This document shows, one piece after another, positions 7,954 through 15,087 of a stretch of DNA of 34,549 nucleotides. The stretch is taken from NCBI GenBank assembly GCA_945861965.1, contig CAMAWM010000023.1, positions 1 through 34,549 of the forward strand, given 5' to 3'. How positions within the stretch are numbered: the stretch's first letter is position 1; each line of letters starts with the position of its first letter. Below the pieces are notes generated by a model. It worked only from the letters and a program-made list of their open reading frames with translations. It ran no database searches and was not told the origin of the DNA. This DNA is from Chitinophaga pinensis. Lineage in GTDB: Bacteria; Bacteroidota; Bacteroidia; UKL13-3. The translations under genes were made by a program, and so were the position numbers.

Positions 7954-10878
7954 CTAACTTCCGCCTAATGATTTGTAACGCTGCATACAGCCATCGTAAG
8001 CATTTTTATTTCCAAGTTTTTGATAAATATTTGCTAAATCAAACCAAGCTTGTGCATGGCTTTGATTGATACCCAATGCCATTTCCAACGCTTCGCGAGC
8101 TTTGTTTAAATTATTAATTGCTTCGTACGATTTTCCTAAATAATAATAAACCTCAAAAGTATTTCCGTTGTGTTTTGCAGCACTTTCCAATTGTTTGATT
8201 GCATTTGTGTAATCGCTCATATTTAAATAAGCCAACGCACTGTAATACCAAGCTTCGGTCAAGTTTTCTTTATACTTTACCGCTACATCAAAATATTTAT
8301 TTGCCTCTTTAAAACTTTTTTTATTAAAATAAACCAAACCCAAATTGCTATAAGCCGAATAATTTTCGGGAAAAATTTCAATGGCTTTTTTAAGATGTTT
8401 TTCTGATGAATCTAATTTGCCAGATGCCATTAATGCAAAGCCCAACATGCGATGCGCTTCTTCGTCAGCCGGATTCCATTCTACCGCTTTTTCGAATAAA
8501 TAAATTGCAGTATCAAAATTTTGTTTCTCGAGCAATGCATAGCCATCAGACATAAAATAATTTTGTCGTTTTACAACTGCAGCAAGCGGAACATCATCTG
8601 CCATAACTGTATAAACTGTTCCTTTTGGAGGGAAACTTTTTTCTTTTAGCAATTCGTTTTTCGAATAGGTTCGGCTTGTTATAAGCATATAATCCCAAGG
8701 TTGTTTTTGCTCCTCGTATTCGCGCGCCCAAACAAAAGATATTTTTGGATTTATTTGCGAAGCCCAGTATTGTGCAGTAGTTGTTTCGTTGTTGATAGCA
8801 ACTATCAACGAATCGTTTGGATGTTGTTTTGCAATCCATTCTGCAGCTTCTCTACAACTGTTGCTGTAATAATCCGTTTCGTAACTACCAAAAGCGCCAT
8901 TAATACCACCTACAAATTCGTTAAAATAAACATATTCGTTTGGGTGGTTTTTGATTATCCATTTTAATGGCAATGCAAACAATGCAAGTAAAATAATTGA
9001 AGTGCAGATGCTAATTATTTTGTGTTTTGATGCTATTAAAAACTCAAAACTAACAACAGAAAGTATAACCATTGCAGGCAAAATAAACAGATAATGTCTC
9101 CAACCATTGTAATAGTTTAGATTGGAATATTCAGCATAGATTACCGGAAAAAAAACCATAAAAAATAACATCAGCAGGTAGCCAATTTTGATTTTACTTT
9201 TCATAAACCAAGCTAAAGGAATGCTTAGAAAAAATCCAAAAAGAAGATAAATTGGATTGGCAATAGAAATAAATTTGGCTACGTAATACCAAGGAGCTTC
9301 GGTAAGCATATACATTCGATTGCCTTCAAAAATTTCGACATTGTTTGTATAAAAAGCATTTTCATTTGCTTTGGCAAAAGCAACAAATGGGTTTGTGAAA
9401 GGAGCGTGCAAAGCGAAAGCCCAAGTAATAACTCCGAAAGCATAGCCCAAAACAGTTACAATCAATACGATTTTTGCATAAGGCCAAATCAACTTTATTG
9501 CGTTGCTTGATTTATCGCGCAGTTTTGAAATCCAATTAACACCTAAAAACAATCCGAAATATGCAACTATTAGCAAAGCGCCAATTCGCGAACCCATTGC
9601 AATTCCAATTCCGATGGCAAGTAAAATTAAATGACTAGTTTTTGGTTTGGGTAACGATTTAAATATTTTTATAAAGTAATAAATTGAGAAAGCAAATCCT
9701 GTTGCAAAAGGGATGTCGGTTGGATTGTTCATACTATTTCCTAACCAGCTTGGATTGAAAAACATAAATAAAAGCCCTAAAATTCCTGCACGCCAACCGG
9801 CAAGTTCAACACACGCCAATGCGCAAAAAAGTATTCCAATCAATCCGTAAATTGAGTTTACAAAATGTCGAGTTTCGTAAGTTCCAGTTTCAAACCAATT
9901 GTACAAAAATGCCGAAACAGTATTCATCTGTTCGCCATAATATCTATACGCTTGTCTGACATATTCAGCGCTGTTTGTTGGTTCGGCCAAAGCTGCAGTA
10001 TCGCTGCCAAAACTTGAGTACCAATTGTATGAAAGCTGTGCATAATCGTTGTGTGCTTTTTCGTCCCAAGTGCTTCCAAAATCAGCACTTAAATAGGGCA
10101 TAAAAAACATGGCAAGCAACATCAACACAAAAAATAAAAGTCGATAAAATGGATGTGAAGCATCTGCAATTTTTAAATCATTTTTTAGTTTCATTTCAGC
10201 TAAAGCCGCTGTTAAAAAATAATTTATTTTTATGCCTATGCTGTTAAAAATAGCCGAAATAAAAGAAGGCGTTTCGGTGTTTTTTTCTGCGCTGATTGCA
10301 ATTTCTTTTAGCGAAACATTTGTCGATTTTAATTGATAAAGTATCGATAAAAATGAATTAGCAGAAAAAACATTGTTCTCAAAAATAGATTGCGCAAATT
10401 CTGTTTTGCTAAATAATAATCCGCTGTCGCAATCCGTTAAATTTAATGGCGTAAAAAAACGAATTATGGAATTGAAAAGCCGAGTTGTTAAAGCAGTTTT
10501 TCCTTTTGCGTTTTTGTTGCCAATGCAAATTGCCGATGAGGAAATGTTTTTTTTGTTGGCGCTTAATGTGGTAAGTAAATTTCCAATATTTAATGAAATG
10601 CCAGTTGAAATAACACAATAAGAACCGCTTGCTTGCGTAAGCGCTTCAGAAATAAGTGTGCTTAGTTTTTTGTTTTTTAATTCAATCAGAATGATTTTAT
10701 TTTTCGCAATCAAATCATCAATTGTTTTATCGTAAGCATTTTTATTTACAAGCAATAAAACTTCTATATCGCTTTTGTTTTTTGAAAGAGTATTGGCTAA
10801 AGCATTTAATTGATCTTTGCTCGAATCAATTGCATTGATGATAATACTTGTGCGGTTATCGCTTAATTTTTTTTCCAT
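7954..10878 (-). CDS. GT2-like / GT-C membrane / TPR fusion protein
   Basis: About 974 residues from the ATG at 10878 (a TTG five codons upstream is less likely). Residues ~8-220 have a DPM-like GT2 pattern: an ASGSYCVIST strand and a LTDCDSGLLFSKTEF block resembling the D-x-x-SGF motif. The DxD that should follow the first strand is missing (STGIS). From ~245 to ~680 there are about ten or more membrane helices in GT-C style, with a periplasmic-loop acidic motif WDEKAH at 271-276 and a GWRHYLF motif. A soluble region with ETDYYSNSCREAAEWI follows, then about five TPR repeats (~770-970). It may be a lipid-linked sugar transferase acting on the periplasmic side with a TPR docking tail; substrate unknown. 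Confidence 0.72.
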   Translation of the reverse strand: MEKKLSDNRTSIIINAIDSSKDQLNALANTLSKNKSDIEVLLLVNKNAYDKTIDDLIAKNKIILIELKNKKLSTLISEALTQASGSYCVISTGISLNIGNLLTTLSANKKNISSSAICIGNKNAKGKTALTTRLFNSIIRFFTPLNLTDCDSGLLFSKTEFAQSIFENNVFSANSFLSILYQLKSTNVSLKEIAISAEKNTETPSFISAIFNSIGIKINYFLTAALAEMKLKNDLKIADASHPFYRLLFFVLMLLAMFFMPYLSADFGSTWDEKAHNDYAQLSYNWYSSFGSDTAALAEPTNSAEYVRQAYRYYGEQMNTVSAFLYNWFETGTYETRHFVNSIYGLIGILFCALACVELAGWRAGILGLLFMFFNPSWLGNSMNNPTDIPFATGFAFSIYYFIKIFKSLPKPKTSHLILLAIGIGIAMGSRIGALLIVAYFGLFLGVNWISKLRDKSSNAIKLIWPYAKIVLIVTVLGYAFGVITWAFALHAPFTNPFVAFAKANENAFYTNNVEIFEGNRMYMLTEAPWYYVAKFISIANPIYLLFGFFLSIPLAWFMKSKIKIGYLLMLFFMVFFPVIYAEYSNLNYYNGWRHYLFILPAMVILSVVSFEFLIASKHKIISICTSIILLALFALPLKWIIKNHPNEYVYFNEFVGGINGAFGSYETDYYSNSCREAAEWIAKQHPNDSLIVAINNETTTAQYWASQINPKISFVWAREYEEQKQPWDYMLITSRTYSKNELLKEKSFPPKGTVYTVMADDVPLAAVVKRQNYFMSDGYALLEKQNFDTAIYLFEKAVEWNPADEEAHRMLGFALMASGKLDSSEKHLKKAIEIFPENYSAYSNLGLVYFNKKSFKEANKYFDVAVKYKENLTEAWYYSALAYLNMSDYTNAIKQLESAAKHNGNTFEVYYYLGKSYEAINNLNKAREALEMALGINQSHAQAWFDLANIYQKLGNKNAYDGCMQRYKSLGGS

Positions 10879-10929
10879 AAAATTTAGTGGCAAAATAAAC
10901 TAAAAAGGCAGCAAATTGAAAAATGAGAA

Positions 10930-11061
10930 TTATTTCAATGTTTCAATATCAGAAACGGTTTTGTGCCTTGTATTATAATCGCGCATTTTCATAAATAGCG
11001 AAAAGCCCAAAAGTTTTATGCAAGTAATCGAAATCAAAAAAAACAAAACTTGAGTTGCCAT
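10930..11061 (-). CDS. Small membrane peptide, 43 residues (hypothetical)
   Basis: An ATG-initiated frame of 43 codons. It encodes a hydrophobic N-terminal half, MATQVLFFLISITCIKLL, continuing to GFSLFMKM, and then a charged tail, RDYNTRHKTVSDIETLK. This is a plausible single-pass small membrane protein. Its stop lies 51 bases before the start of the giant GT/TPR gene on the same strand, so cotranscription is likely. A three-codon ATG frame directly upstream ends in TAATG, overlapping this start. I do not recognise a family, and there is no independent proof of translation. The rest of the 10879-11220 gap shows nothing else I can name. Confidence 0.45.
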   Translation of the reverse strand: MATQVLFFLISITCIKLLGFSLFMKMRDYNTRHKTVSDIETLK

Positions 11062-11220
11062 TATTTTTTCATTTGTTGCAACTTAATTTAAATTTAGCTT
11101 TTGGATTAGGAGTTGACATAAAAGCAAAGGTGCAGAAAACAAGATTTATGCGAAAAGCAAAACTGTAAAATCACTTAGAAACAGCGTAAACAAAGAAGAT
11201 TTTGGATTGTATAAAATACT

Positions 11221-11526
11221 TTACACCTCTTCTAAAACTGTGCGAAATGCATAAATTTTGTCGCCAAATATTTTTTTTGTTTCGGCTTGAAGCGAAGGCG
11301 CAAATTCATTTTGATACTTATCGTAAAGTTCAATAGACTGGCAAGTATATTGAATGGCATAAGTTGTACCTGTTTCATCAGGTTGGCGGCTAATAAGTTT
11401 TAACATTTTGTACGACAAAAACATTCCTGTTGCCATAACTTGAGGCAAATGAATTGCATTCATCCATTCAAACCATTGTTCGTGTTGAGCATCTTCTATA
11501 TTTACAGTTACGTTGTAAATTATCAT
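11221..11526 (-). CDS. DUF4286 family protein
   Basis: A 101-residue protein beginning MIIYNVTVNIEDAQHEQWFEWMNAIHLPQVMATGMF, the characteristic opening of the DUF4286 family, a ferredoxin-like alpha/beta fold found mainly in Bacteroidota. The conserved Y.IQY-type strand (TYAIQYTCQS) and the C-terminal FGDKIYAFRT strand are present. Its function is not established. It begins 9 bases after the purQ stop, so it is likely in the same transcript. It is about the size of PurS, the usual small partner of this type of PurQ, but the sequence does not look like PurS. Confidence 0.82.
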   Translation of the reverse strand: MIIYNVTVNIEDAQHEQWFEWMNAIHLPQVMATGMFLSYKMLKLISRQPDETGTTYAIQYTCQSIELYDKYQNEFAPSLQAETKKIFGDKIYAFRTVLEEV

Positions 11527-11535
11527 ATAAATAAA

Positions 11536-12231
11536 TTAAACAACTTGAGCTTGTTGTAACATGCTTTCAAAAATCAAACGCCCATCGGTATTGTACAATT
11601 CAGCATCAACTACTCTTTCAGGATGTGGCATCATGCCAAAAACATTTCTTCCTTCGTTACAAATTCCTGCAATGTTTTCAAGCGAGCCATTTGGATTTGA
11701 CTCATCGCTTGCGTTTCCATTTTCATCGCAATAGCGAAAAAGAATTTGATCGTTGGCAATTATTTTTTTCAAAGTTTCATCGTTGCAATAATATTTTCCT
11801 TCGCCATGAGCAACTGGAATTTTTAGTGCTACACCTTTAGATACTTTTTGTGTGATGAAGGAGTTATTCGTTTCGGCTTTTATAAAAACATTTTTGCAAT
11901 TAAATTTTTGATGGCTGTTGTGAAGCAATGCACCTGGCAACAAATGGCTTTCGCACAAAACCTGAAATCCATTACACACTCCAAAAACCAATCCGCCTTT
12001 GTTTGCAAAATCAATTACACTTTTCATTATGGGCGAAAATCGTGCAATTGCGCCACTGCGTAAGTAATCGCCAAAACTAAATCCACCCGGCAAAAAAATT
12101 AAATCTACATCCTTTAGGTCAGTTTCTTTGTGCCAAAGCTCAACTACCTCCTGATTATAAATGTTTGAAAAAGCCCAAACCGCATCTTTATCGCAATTGC
12201 TTCCCGGAAAAATAACTATACCAACTTTCAT
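11536..12231 (-). CDS. purQ: Phosphoribosylformylglycinamidine synthase, glutaminase subunit
   Basis: A 231-residue class I glutamine amidotransferase that supplies ammonia to PurL in the fourth step of purine synthesis. The glutaminase triad is visible: C86 in FGVCNGFQ, and H203 and E205 in MMPHPERV. The N-terminal KVGIVIFPGSNCDKDA and LPGGFSFGDYLRSGAIA blocks are typical of the separate PurQ protein. A stand-alone PurQ implies the split PurQ/PurL/PurS type of enzyme rather than the single long fused form. No purL or purS is in the window. A good promoter lies just upstream. Confidence 0.95.
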   Translation of the reverse strand: MKVGIVIFPGSNCDKDAVWAFSNIYNQEVVELWHKETDLKDVDLIFLPGGFSFGDYLRSGAIARFSPIMKSVIDFANKGGLVFGVCNGFQVLCESHLLPGALLHNSHQKFNCKNVFIKAETNNSFITQKVSKGVALKIPVAHGEGKYYCNDETLKKIIANDQILFRYCDENGNASDESNPNGSLENIAGICNEGRNVFGMMPHPERVVDAELYNTDGRLIFESMLQQAQVV

Positions 12232-12255
12232 CTTTTATTGATTAATAAAACAATG

Positions 12256-12286
12256 CAAATGTAAATAAAAACTAAACGCACAAAAG
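12256..12286 (-). promoter_or_regulatory. Putative Bacteroidota promoter for purQ-DUF4286
   Basis: Read on the minus strand, a TTTTG -33 element (12281-12285) is followed after 17 bases by TACATTTG (12263 to 12256), which matches the TAnnTTTG -7 consensus. The purQ ATG begins 25 bases downstream of the -7 element. This is the best two-part promoter match in the window. Confidence 0.6.
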
Positions 12287-12330
12287 GGAGTTTTATCCTC
12301 CATTATTTTATGTGGTTGTTAACCTGAAAT

Positions 12331-13368
12331 TTAAAACGCTTTCCATCCTTGAGCTTTAAGTTCGTGTTTAATTCCGCTTTTGCTAATTAGGTTTATACCT
12401 TCTTCTTTTTTAGTACAAAATCCTATAACGGTTAAATCGGGATGCTCTTTAATTTTTTCAAAATCGCTTTGATTAATTGTAAAAAGCAATTCATAATCTT
12501 CGCCACCGCTGAGCGCACAAAGTGTAGGATCAAGATCTAATTCTCGAGCCATGTTATAAGTCGTTGGGTCAATCGGAATTTTTTCTTCGTAAACGGTTAT
12601 TCCAACATTAGATTGTTTTGCAATATGTATAACTTCCGAGGATAAACCATCTGAAATATCAATCATTGCAGTGGGTTGAATTTTTAATGCTTTTAAAATG
12701 TCAATCACATCTTTTCTAGCTTCGGGTTTCAGTTGCCGCTCTAATATATAATCGTTTCCCGAAAGGTCGGGTTGTAATTGTGGGTTGTTGATGTACACTC
12801 TTTTTTCTCTTTCCAAAAGTTGGTAGCCAGCATAAGCGCCACCCAAATCTCCACTTACACAAAGCAAATCCATTTCTTTTGCTCCGTTCCGATATACAAT
12901 TTCATTTTCATCAGCTTCGCCAATTGCAGTTACCGAAATGATCAAACCTTGTTTGCTCGAAGTTGTATCTCCTCCAACCAAATCAACTTGATAATGTTTG
13001 CAGGCAAGTTCAATTCCACCATAAAGTTCTTCAACCGCTTCTAAACTAAATTTACTCGACAATCCAATGGATACCGTAATTTGTTTTGGCTTAGCATTCA
13101 TTGCGTATATATCGCTAAGATTTACAACAACCGCTTTGTAGCCAAGATGCTTAAGTGGAAAATAACTTAAATCAAAATGAATTCCCTCAAGAAGCAAGTC
13201 GGTACTTACTAGTGTATTTTTTGAATCAGGGGTTTTTAAAACAGCCGCATCGTCACCTACGCCTTTAATTGATGAGGGGTTTTTTAGTTCAATTTGCTTA
13301 GTTAAATGATCTATCAAACCAAACTCGCCAAGTGATTCAAGATTTGTTGTTTCTGGATTTTCAAACAT
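12331..13368 (-). CDS. thiL: Thiamine-monophosphate kinase
   Basis: A 345-residue ATP-dependent kinase that makes thiamine diphosphate from thiamine monophosphate. The motifs follow the ThiL order: GVGDDAAVL near residue 37, STDLLLEGIHFDL, a VNLSDIYAMNAKPK magnesium-site block, GGDTTSS, a MIDISDGLSSE block, and SGGEDYELLF near the C-terminus. The length is slightly above the usual ~320-330. The only early Met is the ATG at 13368, and the promoter -7 element ends only 4 bases upstream of it, so the message may be leaderless. No other thiamine genes are present. Confidence 0.94.
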   Translation of the reverse strand: MFENPETTNLESLGEFGLIDHLTKQIELKNPSSIKGVGDDAAVLKTPDSKNTLVSTDLLLEGIHFDLSYFPLKHLGYKAVVVNLSDIYAMNAKPKQITVSIGLSSKFSLEAVEELYGGIELACKHYQVDLVGGDTTSSKQGLIISVTAIGEADENEIVYRNGAKEMDLLCVSGDLGGAYAGYQLLEREKRVYINNPQLQPDLSGNDYILERQLKPEARKDVIDILKALKIQPTAMIDISDGLSSEVIHIAKQSNVGITVYEEKIPIDPTTYNMARELDLDPTLCALSGGEDYELLFTINQSDFEKIKEHPDLTVIGFCTKKEEGINLISKSGIKHELKAQGWKAF

Positions 13369-13372
13369 TCCG

Positions 13373-13380
13373 CAAAGATA
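13373..13380 (-). promoter_or_regulatory. Putative -7 element directly abutting thiL
   Basis: On the minus strand this reads TATCTTTG, a perfect TAnnTTTG match, and ends 4 bases before the thiL ATG. Given the usual spacing from -7 element to start of transcription, the transcript would begin at or beside the ATG. Confidence 0.5.
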
Positions 13381-13433
13381 TATATTATCTTATGCAAACT
13401 GCGATTATCACGCAATCAAACGGCTAATTATTA

Positions 13434-13874
13434 TTATGAAGTGTGGTCGATAACAATTACCCAATGTCCGTTTATTTTTTTCAAGATGGCTGAAAAATGT
13501 CCGCTTAAATCACCTTTGCTTTTTTCGCGAATTAAAAGCCATTTGCCTAATACAATTGCACTATTTTTTGAAAGCAAATCAATATCAAGTATATCAAAAT
13601 GCAATTTGCCCATTGTGGCTGTATCGGGATAGGATTTTAGATACATATCCAAAGTATTTTGCCACCCTTTTGTAATACCCTTTCGACCGACAAACTGAAG
13701 CGAATCGCTTTTCCAATAACCATTCATAAAGGATTTAATATTGCCATTATTCCAATCCGATTGTTGTTTTAAAAGTACATTTAAAAGTGCTGATTTTTTG
13801 TTTTCGAAAATTTGTGCTTGGCTTATTGTTGAAAATAATAGTGCACCGATTAAAATTAAAAATTTGGGTTTCAT
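13434..13874 (-). CDS. Secreted NTF2-like protein (SnoaL/DUF4440 type)
   Basis: The ATG at 13874 is preferred over a TTG at 13913 because it begins a clean signal peptide, MKPKFLILIGALLFSTISQAQ. The mature protein (~125 residues) has the NTF2-like cone-fold pattern: a first helix LLKQQSDWNNGNIKSFMNGYW, an SDSLQFVG strand, a KGWQNTLDMYLKSYPD helix, and terminal strands that end HWVIVIDHTS. These proteins are often of unknown function; they may bind small hydrophobic ligands or have isomerase-like activity. It is isolated between thiL and the rightward membrane-protein gene. Confidence 0.77.
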   Translation of the reverse strand: MKPKFLILIGALLFSTISQAQIFENKKSALLNVLLKQQSDWNNGNIKSFMNGYWKSDSLQFVGRKGITKGWQNTLDMYLKSYPDTATMGKLHFDILDIDLLSKNSAIVLGKWLLIREKSKGDLSGHFSAILKKINGHWVIVIDHTS

Positions 13875-14066
13875 GATATTTTTCAAAGCATATATTTTTG
13901 TTAATGCAATCAAGTCAAAAATATCAAAAAAGTATAAAATACCTGATGAAAATGTTCTTTTAGAATTTCAAATTGCACAAAATCAGCAAATTGCCTCTGT
14001 TAATAAATTTTTTATATGATTTATAAAAGGTTTTGTATTGTTGTTTTGTATTTTAGAATTTTAAGA

Positions 14067-14163
14067 ATGGATAAGATTAAGTATCTCTCAAAAAGAGTAG
14101 TCCAGAAAACTCTATAAAAAACGGGGCGAAATCCGAAAGGCCACATGAGTAGGAAACATTAAA
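14067..14163 (+). promoter_or_regulatory. Structured leader with alternative hairpins and short upstream frames
   Basis: The leader of the membrane-protein gene contains CTCT (14085-14088), AGAG (14094-14097) and CTCT (14110-14113). The central AGAG can pair with either neighbour, giving two mutually exclusive hairpins. A second GAGTAG copy at 14147-14152 repeats 14095-14100. Another hairpin, CGGG/TCCG, is at 14122-14135. Two short ATG frames are present: 16 codons at 14067-14117, overlapping the switching hairpins, and 5 codons at 14145-14162. The layout suggests attenuation or a ligand-binding RNA, but I cannot match it to a named class. Confidence 0.4.
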
Positions 14164-14174
14164 AACTAATTAAT

Positions 14175-14987
14175 ATGAAACAAATTTTTTGTCAAATCCT
14201 TGATTTTCCACAAATGGTGAATCAAAAAGTATTGGATGCAAAACTGAACTCAACAGTTAACGCTTTTGATTCTCAAGACGGAATTCGAAGCTATGTTAAG
14301 TTGATTTATCAGGTAGCCGCCTTAGTATTTTTTCTCACATGGGAGTGGGGAGTTATTAATGCTGCTATGGCTTATTTAAGCAATCCTGATGTAGCAGGCA
14401 TGGGAAAAGTTGGAAGTATTGTTACATTTATTTTGTTAGCGTACTCAGCATTGCCAATTTCTCAAGTAATCAGATCAAGAGGTGAAAGTCTTGGTGGTGC
14501 TCACAACGGAATGGTTGAATTTATCTTTAAAGATTTTGTTACTACCAACATTAAAATTGTTGGAGAAACAATGGCAATTGCCGGATTCATTTATGCACTT
14601 AATTTAACAATTGGATTCGTTTTAGATGCTGACTTGCTTTTAGCATATTCTAGCGACTCGGTTTTAAATATGATAGGAGGTATGTACACATTTCCTATTA
14701 ATATGATTTCTGAGTTGTTGGTTTTAATAAGACTCGATTTTCTTGCTAGCATATTGCATTCATTTACTGATCTTAAATTAAATGCAAGCGCATCGTTTGG
14801 TGGTGATTTTATTTGGAGCGCAAGCGATTTGATGGCAGTAGCAGGTGCATACATCAATGTAATTCTTGGCCTTGCAGTACTTTATGTTAACTTAGCAATT
14901 TACGGCTATTTATACTCGTTAGTTGCAGCTTTGGTTAACTTTGTTCCTAGATTAGCGATTCCTATTTCGTTAAAAAATCGCAGCTAA
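14175..14987 (+). CDS. Multi-pass inner-membrane protein of unknown function
   Basis: A 270-residue protein that I do not recognise. A soluble ~40-residue N-terminus (KQIFCQILDFPQMVNQKV) precedes about five or six hydrophobic spans: roughly residues 45-68 (VKLIYQVAALVFFLTWEWGV), 80-98, 130-155, 165-195 and 215-260. A GESLGGAHNGMVEF loop and a KDFVTTNIKIVGE segment between spans look conserved or functional. No transporter signature, metal motif or signal peptidase site is evident. It is a single gene with a long structured leader and a strong factor-independent terminator immediately after it, suggesting a well-expressed, separately regulated unit. Confidence 0.75.
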   Translation: MKQIFCQILDFPQMVNQKVLDAKLNSTVNAFDSQDGIRSYVKLIYQVAALVFFLTWEWGVINAAMAYLSNPDVAGMGKVGSIVTFILLAYSALPISQVIRSRGESLGGAHNGMVEFIFKDFVTTNIKIVGETMAIAGFIYALNLTIGFVLDADLLLAYSSDSVLNMIGGMYTFPINMISELLVLIRLDFLASILHSFTDLKLNASASFGGDFIWSASDLMAVAGAYINVILGLAVLYVNLAIYGYLYSLVAALVNFVPRLAIPISLKNRS

Positions 14988-15004
14988 AATTTAATAATTA
15001 AACC

Positions 15005-15038
15005 AAAAAACCCCGCTGAGTTTTCAGTGGGGTTTTTT
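15005..15038 (+). terminator. Bidirectional rho-independent terminator
   Basis: An A6CCCC arm pairs with a GGGGT6 arm. The 14-bp stem, with one G-T pair, has a short loop at about 15019-15024. It lies 18 bases after the membrane-protein stop, and the T6 on either strand lets it also end the leftward kynurenine monooxygenase transcript. Confidence 0.88.
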
Positions 15039-15087
15039 ATTGTTAAACCAAAAAAATTTGACGGCTGAATAGTTTACTTAAAATTTT

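Noticed and set aside
11221-11526. PurS as partner of PurQ
   Set aside because: Size and position fit, but the sequence has the DUF4286 opening and lacks the PurS pattern.
13741-14019. 92-codon plus-strand frame reaching into the intergenic region
   Set aside because: Most of it is antisense to the NTF2-like gene, and its translation has no recognisable pattern.
14094-14121. preQ1-I-like riboswitch (short hairpin followed by an A-rich tail)
   Set aside because: The AGAG/CTCT stem and the ATAAAAAAC tail resemble preQ1-I, but the conserved loop sequence is missing and the next gene does not look like a queuosine gene.
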